Source: Halanaerobium polyolivorans (lineage in GTDB: Bacteria; Bacillota; Halanaerobiia; Halanaerobiales; Halanaerobiaceae). From it: 64,000 bases of DNA. The stretch is taken from the NCBI RefSeq assembly GCF_020711195.1, contig NZ_JAJFAT010000007.1:61415-125414 (forward strand), written 5' to 3'. The first letter of the stretch is position 1, and every line of letters starts with the position of its first letter. The notes beneath the pieces were generated by a model. It was not told the DNA's origin. It saw only the letters and a program-made list of their open reading frames with translations, and did not search any database. The position numbers and the translations under genes are program-made. Shown here in pieces: positions 17,613 to 26,535 of this stretch.

Positions 17613-18203
17613 ATGAAAATTATGACCTATGGTAAAAACATCGACGTAACACCTTCATTAAAAGAACACGCAGAGGAAAAGGTAAGAAAACTGCAGAAGT
17701 ATTTCAATGGAGCTAGAGAACCACTAGAGTTTAACATCACTATGGAGGTGGAAAAAGAAAGGCACATCGTGGAAGTAACTGGTTATGTTCATGGACTTAT
17801 TTTACGAGCAGAAGAGTCCACAGGTGATATGTATGCTTCTATTGATGGAGTTATGGATAAGTTAGAAAGACAGCTTAAAAAATATAAAACAAAGATTAAT
17901 GATAAATTAATTGAGCGCAAGCAGGAATATAAAGAAGAATATAAGGAGGAAAGGAAGGAAGAAATTCTTAGAAAAGGCATGGAAAATGAAGAAGAAAGAA
18001 TAGATGCTGAAGAATTTGAGCCTCAGGTTGTTAAAACCAAATCTTTTCCTATGAAACCAATGAATGTCGAGGAAGCCTGTATGCAGATGGATCTTATAGG
18101 CCACGACTTCTTTGTTTTTTATAATGGTGATACTGAAGAAACCAATGTTGTCTATAAGCGTAATGATGGCAATTACGGCCTGATTGAGCCAACAATTGGT
18201 TAA
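17613..18203 (+). CDS. hpf: Ribosome hibernation promoting factor, long form
   Basis: 196 residues. The ATG at 17613 has GAGGAAGTG upstream; the GTG at 17595 overlaps no usable site. Residues 1-100 are the beta-alpha S30AE domain (MKIMTYGKNIDVTPSLKEHA), which binds in the 30S decoding region. A charged linker (about 105-135) follows, and residues 140-196 are the long-form C-terminal domain that dimerises two 70S ribosomes into 100S particles. It lowers translation in stationary phase. The SigH-type promoter upstream fits that role, and a terminator isolates it from the next gene. Confidence 0.94.
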   Translation: MKIMTYGKNIDVTPSLKEHAEEKVRKLQKYFNGAREPLEFNITMEVEKERHIVEVTGYVHGLILRAEESTGDMYASIDGVMDKLERQLKKYKTKINDKLIERKQEYKEEYKEERKEEILRKGMENEEERIDAEEFEPQVVKTKSFPMKPMNVEEACMQMDLIGHDFFVFYNGDTEETNVVYKRNDGNYGLIEPTIG

Positions 18204-18249
18204 AAGAATCAAACTAAATTATAACTATTAACTGAATAGCATGACCTTA

Positions 18250-18281
18250 AAAAACCGTCCTTTAAAAGGGGCGGTTTTTTC
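18250..18281 (+). terminator. Rho-independent terminator after hpf
   Basis: AAAAACCGTCC pairs with GGGGCGGTTTTT (one G-U), ending in a T-run. Confidence 0.8.
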
Positions 18282-18375
18282 TATGGGCAGAGAAAAACAA
18301 ACAGCCTATTGATTATCAAACTTTTTACTATGAATTGTAAAAAAGAAAACAATTTCCACAAAAATTAATTTTTTT

Positions 18376-18404
18376 GCAGGAATTGTATAGATATTCTAGA
18401 ATTT
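18376..18404 (+). promoter_or_regulatory. SigH-type promoter in a gene-free stretch
   Basis: GCAGGAATT (18376-18384), 11-base spacer, CTAGAATTT (18396-18404). It matches the consensus except for the R at 18396. No coding frame follows for 200 bases. Confidence 0.6.
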
Positions 18405-18409
18405 AATTT

Positions 18410-18528
18410 ATAACAGTAAACTTGATTAAAATACTCTGGTTTATATTTTATAATTTATTTAAGTTATTTAATTTAAAAAGAGCACCTCAATTTATTCAAG
18501 CATAAGTTGTTAGCTGCTCTTTTTCTTT
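18410..18528 (+). ncRNA. Candidate SigH-dependent small RNA or leader ending in a terminator
   Basis: From the predicted start after the SigH-type promoter, the transcript would run about 120 bases into a hairpin. Outer stem: 18475-18484 with 18515-18524 (10 bp, perfect). Inner stem: 18488-18495 with 18502-18509. A T-rich end follows. The tail is a plausible rho-independent terminator, making this a free small RNA. Alternatively it is an attenuated leader of the gene at 18617. The rest of the 18282-18616 gap is AT-rich and otherwise featureless. Confidence 0.4.
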
Positions 18529-18616
18529 TCACTAATAAATAAATATAAATAAGGGAGCTGATAAGAAAATTACAATTAAACATTAGATAAATAAAATTAA
18601 ACAAGGAGGAATCAAA

Positions 18617-19234
18617 ATGAGCTTCAAAAAATCAATCATATTTTCATTAATTATATTATTTTTTATCTTTGCAGTTATAACTACGGTTTCTGCAGAAGAA
18701 TTTCAGCGTGCTCCAAGATTTAATCTAAGAGGGATCACAGGAGATGATTTTATAGGTCAGGCTGGAATCCTTTATCCTTTCAGGAATAAAGAGAACTCAA
18801 TTTGGTATACTGATTTAAGGTATAGAATGAGTGAAGATGATGTTGATGAGTGGAACTTAGGACTTGGCTATAGATATAAGCTGGATAATGTTGATATTAA
18901 TATAACTGGCAATGATATTACTAGTTCTGAAATTGGTATTGGAATACAACCAGCTCAAATGTTATCTTCATTAGATAATCCAAATACTAATGAGATCAAT
19001 ATAAATATATCTGATAATAGATTAAATAATATTACCAATATTGGCATAGGATTATCAATACCAAACGAAGACATATTGACACTGCAGGGAAATGAATTTA
19101 GCGATATGGATACAGGTGTAGTTTTACCTCTTTTTTTAGAGAATGACGATTTAGAAAATCAAATTAAAGCTGATAATGAATTCAATGAAATAGACGAAGG
19201 TAATGAAGTTAAATTTTTAAGTTTAGATAAATAG
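18617..19234 (+). CDS. Secreted protein: inverse-autotransporter-like start joined to beta-helix repeats
   Basis: 205 residues with AAGGAGG ahead of the ATG. The signal peptide ends at VSA-EE. Residues 30-85 (FNLRGITGDDFIGQAGILYP, then WYTDLRYRM and WNLGLGYRY) resemble the first strands of the inverse-autotransporter/intimin beta domain. The chain then changes to short repeats such as NVDINITGNDI, INISDNRLNNITNIGIG and LTLQGNEFSDMDTGV, typical of right-handed parallel beta-helices. Only two or three barrel strands are present, far too few for a barrel, so it may be a truncated or recombined protein, or it may work with a partner. Cellular site: periplasm or outer membrane. Confidence 0.55.
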   Translation: MSFKKSIIFSLIILFFIFAVITTVSAEEFQRAPRFNLRGITGDDFIGQAGILYPFRNKENSIWYTDLRYRMSEDDVDEWNLGLGYRYKLDNVDINITGNDITSSEIGIGIQPAQMLSSLDNPNTNEININISDNRLNNITNIGIGLSIPNEDILTLQGNEFSDMDTGVVLPLFLENDDLENQIKADNEFNEIDEGNEVKFLSLDK

Positions 19235-19269
19235 ATCTTTAAATCTAAATAAACTATAGTTTAAAGACT

Positions 19270-19297
19270 AAACCGTCCTTGAAAAGGGGCGGTTTTT
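19270..19297 (+). terminator. Rho-independent terminator
   Basis: AAACCGTCCTT pairs with AGGGGCGGTTT, with a T-run. It is nearly the same sequence as the hpf terminator. Confidence 0.75.
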
Positions 19298-19358
19298 CTA
19301 ATAGCAAATATCGCTAAAAACTGCTTTAAGAAAAAATTGAAATAATAGGCGCTAATAA

Positions 19359-19388
19359 TTGCTAGAATTAATTCAGCTGTGTTATAAT
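19359..19388 (+). promoter_or_regulatory. SigA-type promoter of lnt
   Basis: TTGCTA (19359-19364), 18-bp spacer, TATAAT (19383-19388). Confidence 0.5.
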
Positions 19389-19492
19389 AAAAATAATTAG
19401 TATATTCAAAATAATACAATTATATTAGCTAGATTGAGATTATATTTATAACTTAAAATCGATTAATAATATTTAAACTAAGGGGTAATTCA

Positions 19493-21010
19493 ATGAATTA
19501 TTTATTTATTATAATATCGGCACTTTTATTAAATACAGCAAAGTATTTTCCCAACCTATATTTATTGACATGGCTTGGCTTTATCCCATTATTATTTGCT
19601 TTTGATAATGAGCGAAGTAAGCTGTTTTTTAAAGGTTGGCTATTTGGTTTTGTTTACCTGACAGCTGCAGCTAATTTTCTGATTAATCCGCTTAGGCTAT
19701 ATACAGGCTTAAATATTATAATTATTAGCTTATTACTGCTTATCTTATTTGCAGTTTTGGGATTGATTTTTGGCTTATTTTTTAAAGCTTATTTTTATAT
19801 TTTCAGCGGTGAGATTAATCCCTTTTATTTTGCTTTAGGCTGGCTTGTTTTTGCATTTTTGAGATATAGGCTGCTCAATTTTTTCCCGATCGGCTATCTG
19901 GTTACTACTCAGGCAGAGTTTTCTACTTTTATTCAATTGGCAGATCTAGGTGGAATCTGGCTGCTAACTTTTGTGCTGGTTTTTTTAAGTGCCTTCTTAT
20001 ATAAGCTGATCTTTAAAGGTGGATTAAAAGAATTAGCTTTCTTGTTTTTAGTTGTCTTATTAATTTTTGGCTATGGACAGTTTAGGCTGCGTCAGTTCGA
20101 TAATTTTTCAGAAGAGATTCAGCTGACAACAGTAATTACTAACCTGACTCAGTCAGAAAAATGGCAGGCCGAGAATTCAACAGCAGAGACTGATTTTCTG
20201 CTTGAAGCAGCTGATTATTCAGCTCAAAGCAGACTGGTAATTACTCCAGAAAGCAGCTTGAATTTTGATTTTGCTCAGGATAACAGGGGCAGGGAGTTAT
20301 TAAATGCTGTTGAAGAGGAATTTGAGACGCCAGTTCAGCTGGGTTCATTAGCTGGTCATTCTGATTATGAAAAAAGGCTTAACAGTTCTTTTTTGATTTC
20401 AGCTGAAGGAGAAATAGTTGATAGATATAATAAAAATAGGCTGGTTTATTTTGGAGAAAAATTTCCAATGCAGAATATTTTAAATAGCATAACTCCCTAT
20501 CAATTTTCATCTTTAGGAGCTGGAGACGAGATCAGGATTTTTTCTGAGGCAGAACTTAGCTGGCAGACATTAATCTGTTCAGAAGTTCTCTATACAGATC
20601 TGCTTTATTCAGATATGGATAGAGTTGATTTTTTAGTTAATCAATCAAATGAAGCCTGGTTTGATAACAGTACAGTTTTAAAAAATATGATGTGGAGTTC
20701 AGCAGTGCTGAGGGCTGTTGAAAGCAGAAGACCTTTGGTTAAAGCCGGTAATCTTGCCTATAGTGGTAAGGTCGAAGCTTCTGGTCTTTATCAAAAAACA
20801 GAGCTAAATAGTAATTATCATAACTTAAATATTACTTTAAGTGAACAGAATTCATTTTACAGCAGCTATTACATATTATTTGAGATCCTGCTTTACCTAT
20901 TAACTGGGCTATTTATTATTTTGCTTTTGCTAAAACGCTTTTTTGGCATAGACCCTTTTCAAAAAAGGAAGATAATATTTAAGAAAAATAGAGATTTTGG
21001 CAGCTTGTAG
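19493..21010 (+). CDS. lnt: Apolipoprotein N-acyltransferase
   Basis: 505 residues, AAGGGG ribosome site. The N-terminal 200 residues hold about six membrane segments; the periplasmic nitrilase domain follows, and a last membrane segment lies near 465-485. The catalytic triad is visible: Glu in TPESS (about 252), Lys in YNKNRLVYFGE (about 313) and Cys in LICSE (about 360). QSNEAWF and RAVESRRPLVKAGN are also Lnt hallmarks. The enzyme adds the third acyl chain to lipoproteins, a step mainly found in diderm bacteria. The likely downstream partners at 21045 and 21865 are unknown proteins on the same strand. Confidence 0.9.
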   Translation: MNYLFIIISALLLNTAKYFPNLYLLTWLGFIPLLFAFDNERSKLFFKGWLFGFVYLTAAANFLINPLRLYTGLNIIIISLLLLILFAVLGLIFGLFFKAYFYIFSGEINPFYFALGWLVFAFLRYRLLNFFPIGYLVTTQAEFSTFIQLADLGGIWLLTFVLVFLSAFLYKLIFKGGLKELAFLFLVVLLIFGYGQFRLRQFDNFSEEIQLTTVITNLTQSEKWQAENSTAETDFLLEAADYSAQSRLVITPESSLNFDFAQDNRGRELLNAVEEEFETPVQLGSLAGHSDYEKRLNSSFLISAEGEIVDRYNKNRLVYFGEKFPMQNILNSITPYQFSSLGAGDEIRIFSEAELSWQTLICSEVLYTDLLYSDMDRVDFLVNQSNEAWFDNSTVLKNMMWSSAVLRAVESRRPLVKAGNLAYSGKVEASGLYQKTELNSNYHNLNITLSEQNSFYSSYYILFEILLYLLTGLFIILLLLKRFFGIDPFQKRKIIFKKNRDFGSL

Positions 21011-21044
21011 TAAAGCTTAAGTTATTAAAAAGGAGCTGAAATAA

Positions 21045-21797
21045 ATGGCTGAAGAGAAAAGTTTAAGAGAAAAGTTAGAAAAGAAAATTTTGAGTAAATC
21101 TGATATTCCAATTATAGTCTTATTAACTGTGCTCTTTAGTTTTTTTGTTATCTGGCGTTTAAGGGTCTATAGTCCTGATCTTTCGCTTAACCTTTTTTCA
21201 GAACTAATTGGTGTTGCCTTTACCCTCTTTATTATTGATACCCTGCTTGTGAGGTCCAAAAACAAACTTTGGAAGTTGGTTCACAGAGATATTGACTATT
21301 TGATCAGCCGCAATGTTAACAGGTTGAGAGATGGAATTGCAACCAGGATTTTTAAGTTTGAGCCAGATTTAAAGTCTGAAGCTTCATTTTCTCAAAATAT
21401 CGAAACTATAAGTAGAGAAAGAGCAGATTTTTTAGCTGCAGTTGATGAATTAAACACAGAAGAATTATTACTCAAGATTGAAGAAAATGATTTTTTTAAT
21501 GATGAAAACTATGCTTATTTTGATGAGAAGGCAGAAGACTTTTGGGAAATACTGAATATGAAATATTCCGAATATCTGGCCCCTGAACTGGTTTCAGAAT
21601 TAATCGAACTGCATACAGGACTTAAAGACCTCTGTAGTGCTATTAGACAGCATGAAAAAAGTCAAATTTTAAGTGAAAACAAAGAATATTATCAGAGTCT
21701 GGGTAAAGCCTCAGCTGCCCAAAGTTTAGTTATGATAATTGAGCGCTTAAATCAACTCAAAGAAGCCGGTTATTCAGAAAATGCAAAAATAATCTAA
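21045..21797 (+). CDS. Membrane protein of unknown function with a cytosolic helical domain
   Basis: 250 residues, AAAGGAG ahead of the ATG. A charged N-terminus (MAEEKSLREKLEKK) is followed by two membrane segments (about residues 20-40 and 48-66), then about 180 residues of charged helix with no recognised motif. It lies 34 bases after lnt and may share its transcript. No family is recognised; it could be a membrane-tethered scaffold or sensor. Confidence 0.6.
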   Translation: MAEEKSLREKLEKKILSKSDIPIIVLLTVLFSFFVIWRLRVYSPDLSLNLFSELIGVAFTLFIIDTLLVRSKNKLWKLVHRDIDYLISRNVNRLRDGIATRIFKFEPDLKSEASFSQNIETISRERADFLAAVDELNTEELLLKIEENDFFNDENYAYFDEKAEDFWEILNMKYSEYLAPELVSELIELHTGLKDLCSAIRQHEKSQILSENKEYYQSLGKASAAQSLVMIIERLNQLKEAGYSENAKII

Positions 21798-21864
21798 AAT
21801 TGTATTCTATTTAAATGCAAAATAGATATCATTCTGCTGTTCTCTACTGCAGGGAGTGGTAAAA

Positions 21865-22527
21865 ATGGATGTTTTAGCAAATAATAATCTATATCAGGTC
21901 ACAAAAATAAAGGGAGATCAGATATTCTTAAAGTCTCTTTTGGGAGACAAAGCAAGAGAAAAAGAATTAAATTCAAATGATTATCAAAGCGAAGTTGTTA
22001 GAGGTGACCTCTTTTTTCTAGCTGCAGCTGATAATCAGGCTCAGGCAGAACATTATGCAGTTCAGAAAATAAAAGGTAGATATTCAGATTTCAAAGAATT
22101 TATTTACTTGAAAATGAGAATTATGCTTGATTTTTATAAATATAATTTTGATCAGGCAATTTTTCATGCTAAAGAAAAGCCAGCAGCTTATCAAGAATTC
22201 GAAAAAATATTGACTGAGAATAAAGAAAAGATTAAAAGCTTTATCAGCTATAACAGTGATGAAAAGGTTAAGCCTTTTAATCATACTAATTATGAGATAA
22301 GTGAGATCTTAGAATCTGAACTTATTTTTGAACAGGAAGAAGGTAGTGCTTTTGACTGGCAGTGGAATTTGATGCGTATCTATAAGCTGGCTGAAGATCA
22401 ATATGTCAGTTTTAAGCAGAGCAGTATTTTTAGCGAAAGGCAGCGGGGAGAATATTTTAAGATAGAGAAGAAATATGTTGATATTATGCGGAATCTAGAG
22501 GAAGATAAGGCATATTTCCTTGATTAG
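21865..22527 (+). CDS. Uncharacterised cytosolic protein
   Basis: 220 residues. The ATG at 21865 fits AGGGAG at 21850-21855 better than the GTG at 21856. There is no signal peptide or membrane segment. The N-terminal 60 residues look like a small beta domain (NNLYQVTKIKGDQIFLKSLL), and the rest is helical and charged. No family is recognised. It is the last gene before a terminator/promoter junction. Confidence 0.55.
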   Translation: MDVLANNNLYQVTKIKGDQIFLKSLLGDKAREKELNSNDYQSEVVRGDLFFLAAADNQAQAEHYAVQKIKGRYSDFKEFIYLKMRIMLDFYKYNFDQAIFHAKEKPAAYQEFEKILTENKEKIKSFISYNSDEKVKPFNHTNYEISEILESELIFEQEEGSAFDWQWNLMRIYKLAEDQYVSFKQSSIFSERQRGEYFKIEKKYVDIMRNLEEDKAYFLD

Positions 22528-22546
22528 GATTAGAGACCTGATTTTC

Positions 22547-22576
22547 TTGACAAAGCTTCTTCACCTGGGATATAAT
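22547..22576 (+). promoter_or_regulatory. Strong SigA-type promoter of nhaC
   Basis: TTGACA (22547-22552), 18-bp spacer, TATAAT (22571-22576). Both hexamers match the consensus exactly. Confidence 0.6.
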
Positions 22577-22582
22577 TTCTTT

Positions 22583-22613
22583 AAACGTCCTGTTTTTTAG
22601 GACGTATTTTTTT
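22583..22613 (+). terminator. Terminator hairpin located at the start site of the next promoter
   Basis: ACGTCCT (22585-22591) pairs with AGGACGT (22599-22605), with a T-run at 22607-22613. It would end the upstream transcript and also form the 5' end of the transcript from the promoter at 22547. Confidence 0.65.
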
Positions 22614-22692
22614 GTGAAAAGATTAATAGATAGTAGTAAATATAAAAGTAGTAGTAAATACACAATAAATATAGAAGGAGAGATAATAAAAA

Positions 22693-24114
22693 ATGAGCAC
22701 TAAAAAGAGCAAAGATATTTCTTTTCAAATGGCTTTAATTCCTGTTTTTGTCTTGCTTTTAGCTGGGGCTTTATCAGTTTTTATTTGGCAAGTTGGGATG
22801 TTAATTCCTTTACTAAGTGGTGTGGTTGCTGCTGCATTAATGGGCTTATACTATGGCAAAAGTTGGAATGAGCTTGAAAATGGCCTCAAAAAAGGGGTTA
22901 GTGAGGCACTACAGCCAGTCTTTATTTTGATTATAGTTGGTTCTATTATTGGAACCTGGATTTTAAGTGGGATAATTCCGGCTTTAATATATTATGGTTT
23001 GCAGATTATTAACCCTGCAATATTTTTGCCTTTAGCAGCATTGATAACTGCTGTAGTTTCTACCAGTACAGGTACTTCATTTACCTCAATTGCTACAGTA
23101 GGTATTGCCTTAATGGCAGTTGGTAATGGGATGGGTTTTGCCTCTCCGGCAACTGCAGCTGCTATAATATCGGGAGCTTTTTTTGGGGATAAAATTTCTC
23201 CTTTGTCAGATACCACAAATATAGCACCTGCTATAGTAGAATGTGAACTTTTTGAACATATACAACATATGCTCTGGGATACTATACCAGCTTTTTTAAT
23301 TTCTCTTGTCCTCTACTACTTTGTGGGGATTAATCAACTGGTTAGTGCTTCTGCTGGAACAGAAGAAATCGCTAGTTTAATCCAGGGTTTAGATGGTATT
23401 TTTAATATCAGCCCTATATTAATTTTGGTACCTATTTTAACAATTGTCCTGGCTATAAAAAAGGTTCCAGCCTTACCAGCTTTGGTTACGGTTTCATTTA
23501 TTGGTGGAGTATTTGCTTTTATTTTTCAGGGTTCAACTATAACGGAGATATTTGAGGCTTTTAGTTTTGGTTATAGTATTGATTCCGGTCAGCCGATGAT
23601 AGATAATTTATTAAGTAGAGGTGGTATCACTTCTATGGGGAGCACAATAATATTGTTGATAACTGCAACTGCATTGGGTGGAATAATGCGAGAAGCGGGA
23701 ATCCTGGATGCAATTTTAGATAAATTCATTTCTTTAATCAAAAATCAGCAGATGCTTGGTTTAAGTGCTATTTTTTCAAGTATTTTAATTGGATTTAGTA
23801 CTGGAGCCCAAATATTAGCAATAATTATACCTGGTAGTTTATTTAAAGAATCATATAAAGAATTTAATCTGCATACTAAAAATTTAAGTAGAGCAGTAGA
23901 AGCTGCAGGTACTGTTGGAATAACTCTAGTCCCCTGGAGTGTGCCGGCTGTTTTTGCCGCTAATATGCTGGATGTTGAGGCAGCTGCCTTTATCCCATAT
24001 TTGTTTTTCCCAATTCTGGTCATTTTAATTAATGTTATCTATAGTATTACCGGTTTTAGTATTGAAGCAAGTGAAGCTGAAACAGATGCAAAAGGGAGTG
24101 AGATGGTTGGTTGA
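22693..24114 (+). CDS. nhaC: NhaC-family Na+/H+ antiporter
   Basis: 473 residues, GAAGGAG ribosome site, about 11-12 membrane segments. NhaC-type motifs are visible: SGIIPALIYYGL, the unwound helix VSTSTGTSFTSIATVGIALM and FFGDKISPLSDTTNIAP, with charged residues inside the membrane for ion transport. It exchanges sodium for protons, or in some relatives malate/lactate with the ions, at the inner membrane. A sodium exporter fits a salt-loving anaerobe. The last codons overlap the following hydrolase gene. Confidence 0.88.
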   Translation: MSTKKSKDISFQMALIPVFVLLLAGALSVFIWQVGMLIPLLSGVVAAALMGLYYGKSWNELENGLKKGVSEALQPVFILIIVGSIIGTWILSGIIPALIYYGLQIINPAIFLPLAALITAVVSTSTGTSFTSIATVGIALMAVGNGMGFASPATAAAIISGAFFGDKISPLSDTTNIAPAIVECELFEHIQHMLWDTIPAFLISLVLYYFVGINQLVSASAGTEEIASLIQGLDGIFNISPILILVPILTIVLAIKKVPALPALVTVSFIGGVFAFIFQGSTITEIFEAFSFGYSIDSGQPMIDNLLSRGGITSMGSTIILLITATALGGIMREAGILDAILDKFISLIKNQQMLGLSAIFSSILIGFSTGAQILAIIIPGSLFKESYKEFNLHTKNLSRAVEAAGTVGITLVPWSVPAVFAANMLDVEAAAFIPYLFFPILVILINVIYSITGFSIEASEAETDAKGSEMVG

Positions 24115-24994
24115 TCAAGTATTACTAAAAGTTTTAGGAACAGCTCAAGATGGAGGGCATCCTCAGCTTAATTGTCAGTGTTCTCACTGTCAGGCAGCAA
24201 GGGCTGATAGTTCTTTAAAAAGACTGCAGAGTTCTTTGGGGCTGCTAGATAAAGAAGAAGCTAAATCTTTTATCTTTGATGCCAGTCCTGCTTTTTCTGA
24301 GCAATTAGATAACTTAAATGAGCTGGCCCAAAAGAATAAGTTTAAGACTGATCATTTATCTGGTATTTTAATAACCCATGCTCACTTAGGTCATTATACA
24401 GGCCTGCTTTATTTGGGCAAAGAAGCCTTAAATAGCTTTCAAATGCCAGTATATTTAAGTCAGAAAATGCTTGTTTTTTTAAAAAATAATGCTCCCTGGT
24501 CAGATTTGTTTAAAAATAATAATCTTAAAGCTGAGATTTTCGACTTTAATAAAGAATATAGTTTAACAAAAAATATCAATTTTAAAGCTTTAGCAATTAA
24601 TCATCGTAATGAAAATGCAGACACAGCTGGATTTTTAGTTATGACCACAGGAAAAGCTTTTTTCTATTTACCTGACCTTGATAAATGGCAGGGTTTTGAA
24701 AAAAGATTTAGAGAAATACTTGCTAAAGTAGATTATGTTTTTTTAGATGGAACTTTTTTTGATAAAAAAGAGCTGGGTGAGTTAAGGGGTAGAGATTTAA
24801 ATGAGGTACCTCATCCACCAATTATAGAGACAATAGCTCTCTTTTCTGATTTAAGTAAAGCAGAAAAAGCAAAATTTCATTTCACTCATTTTAATCATAC
24901 AAATAGAATACTTGATTTAGATGCTAAAAAGGCTGAATATGTTGAAAATCATGGTTTTAAATTGCTTAAAAAAGCTCAAGAATTTAGCCTTTAA
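24107..24994 (+). CDS. PqqB-like metallo-beta-lactamase-fold hydrolase
   Basis: 295 residues from the TTG at 24107, with AGGGAGTG at 24094-24100; it overlaps the end of nhaC by 8 bases. The N-terminus VLLKVLGTAQDGGHPQLNC followed by CQCSHCQAAR is the PqqB-type signature with a probable zinc-binding Cys cluster. THAHLGHYTGLLYLG replaces the usual HxHxDH motif (Leu and Gly in place of Asp), as PqqB proteins do, and FTHFNHTNRI lies near the C-terminus. No other PQQ genes are visible, so it is probably a housekeeping hydrolase or oxygenase of unknown substrate. Frames reaching further upstream are inside nhaC and not real. Confidence 0.8.
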   Translation: MVDQVLLKVLGTAQDGGHPQLNCQCSHCQAARADSSLKRLQSSLGLLDKEEAKSFIFDASPAFSEQLDNLNELAQKNKFKTDHLSGILITHAHLGHYTGLLYLGKEALNSFQMPVYLSQKMLVFLKNNAPWSDLFKNNNLKAEIFDFNKEYSLTKNINFKALAINHRNENADTAGFLVMTTGKAFFYLPDLDKWQGFEKRFREILAKVDYVFLDGTFFDKKELGELRGRDLNEVPHPPIIETIALFSDLSKAEKAKFHFTHFNHTNRILDLDAKKAEYVENHGFKLLKKAQEFSL

Positions 24995-25007
24995 TATAGA
25001 GCTTCTT

Positions 25008-25036
25008 TTTACAATTCAAGGATAGTTCTATATAAT
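25008..25036 (+). promoter_or_regulatory. SigA-type promoter of the diguanylate cyclase gene
   Basis: TTTACA (25008-25013), 17-bp spacer, TATAAT (25031-25036). Confidence 0.55.
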
Positions 25037-25069
25037 AGAGATAATAGCCTGGAGAGAGAAGTGGGTTTT

Positions 25070-26404
25070 ATGAAGAAAAATGTTTTTAATAAACTTAAAT
25101 ACCTGATTATTTTTGCAATTATTATCCTGCTTATATTTTTCTACTTTTTTGTTTTCCAGCCTCTCAGTAGTGAGCTGGAATCAACTTTAGATCAAAACTT
25201 TAAAAATTCTGTTTCTATTATTGAGCTCAATGTTGAAAATGAATTTAGCCGTTTTAAAGAAGGAGCAGAAAGTTTATCCAGCAGGACAATGATCAAAAAT
25301 GAATTAGCAGCTTATCAGGCTGGAGAAGTTTCATTTGAGGAGCTGCAGGATTATACTGCAGATAAATATGCAGATGGAGCAGAAGTACTTGATAATGTAA
25401 TAGCTGCTTTTAGAATTACTGAAGCAGAAGTGGTTACAGCCTGGGGAGGAAAAGAGCTTAGAGATTACAGACAATATTTTAGTTATGATAATCCTGCTAC
25501 AGAGCTGACTTTTATTGAAGATCAATGTCTGCTCTTGGTTAATTCACCAATTTTAAGTGATGCTGAGCAGAAAATAGGTAATGATATAGTATTATTTAAT
25601 CTAGAAGAATTGATGGAAGAACTTAACCGCCAGGATTTAAAAAGCTCAATAGTTAAAGAAGGTGAAAGAGAAAATCCCGGTTTTTCTAGTAATGATATTA
25701 TTAGAGATCAGAGGAGAATCTTAGATACTGACTATTATCTTAAGGCAGAAATGTCTAAATCTGAGCTTTATGCAAGTGTTAATTATTTATCAACTAGGAT
25801 TATTGGAGCTTTTTCTGTACTGCTCTTGATAATTATTTTGGCTATTTATAAAGTCTTTAAAGATACCTCTGCTGAGGTAATAAATGATTTAGAAGCTAAG
25901 GTAGCAAAAATAACCAAAATTTCTGAAACTGATGAGATGCTTGCTATCTACAATCGTTCCAAAATGATAGATATTTTAGAAAAAGAAATAACAAGAACTA
26001 GGAGATATGATCATAATCTTTCTCTAATTATGTATGATCTTGATTGTTTTAAAGCAATCAATGATAATCACGGTCATCAGCTTGGTGATCAAATATTAAT
26101 CAAGGTGACTGAAAAAATAAAGGATCAGATCAGAAAGGTTGATTCTTTAGCTCGTTATGGTGGTGATGAATTTATGATTGTCAACCCTGAGACAACTTTA
26201 GATGAATCTTATCAGCTGGCTGAGCGTTTAAGAAGTGAAGTTAAAAAAATAGAGACCGAGCAAGTGAAGAATATCAGCTGTAGTTTTGGAGTTGTAGAAT
26301 TAAGGCCAGAGGATGACCTTGATTCTCTGCTTAAAAGAGCAGATGATGCACTTTATCAGGCTAAAGCTAAAGGAAGAGATACTGTAGTTAAATTTGAAAG
26401 CTAA
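25070..26404 (+). CDS. Membrane-bound diguanylate cyclase
   Basis: 444 residues. The ATG at 25070 fits GGAGAGAG (25051-25058); a GTG at 25061 is too close. Membrane segments near residues 10-30 and 240-265 enclose a 210-residue extracytoplasmic sensor, likely a CHASE4- or dCache-like domain. The C-terminal GGDEF domain is intact: LARYGGDEFMIV with the metal-binding DLDCFKAINDNHGHQLGD. It makes cyclic di-GMP from GTP in response to an outside signal. No EAL or PilZ gene lies in the window. The I-site RxxD is not clear, so product inhibition is uncertain. Confidence 0.88.
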   Translation: MKKNVFNKLKYLIIFAIIILLIFFYFFVFQPLSSELESTLDQNFKNSVSIIELNVENEFSRFKEGAESLSSRTMIKNELAAYQAGEVSFEELQDYTADKYADGAEVLDNVIAAFRITEAEVVTAWGGKELRDYRQYFSYDNPATELTFIEDQCLLLVNSPILSDAEQKIGNDIVLFNLEELMEELNRQDLKSSIVKEGERENPGFSSNDIIRDQRRILDTDYYLKAEMSKSELYASVNYLSTRIIGAFSVLLLIIILAIYKVFKDTSAEVINDLEAKVAKITKISETDEMLAIYNRSKMIDILEKEITRTRRYDHNLSLIMYDLDCFKAINDNHGHQLGDQILIKVTEKIKDQIRKVDSLARYGGDEFMIVNPETTLDESYQLAERLRSEVKKIETEQVKNISCSFGVVELRPEDDLDSLLKRADDALYQAKAKGRDTVVKFES

Positions 26405-26413
26405 TCTTTAAAA

Positions 26414-26467
26414 TACTGATAGGTATCAGGCGCTAATTTTTAGAATTGCTGTCTGGTACCTATTTAT
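26414..26467 (+). terminator. Hairpin after the diguanylate cyclase gene
   Basis: TAGGTATCAG pairs with CTGGTACCTA (one G-U) across a 20-base loop, followed by a T-rich but interrupted tail. Termination is probable but weak. Confidence 0.5.
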
Positions 26468-26506
26468 CTTTTAATTCAATTCTAATCAAAGCCTGGGCCA
26501 GATTGA

Positions 26507-26535
26507 TTGAGTTTTGGCCCTTAAGATGGTATAAT
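26507..26535 (+). promoter_or_regulatory. SigA-type promoter of secA
   Basis: TTGAGT (26507-26512), 17-bp spacer, TATAAT (26530-26535). Confidence 0.5.
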
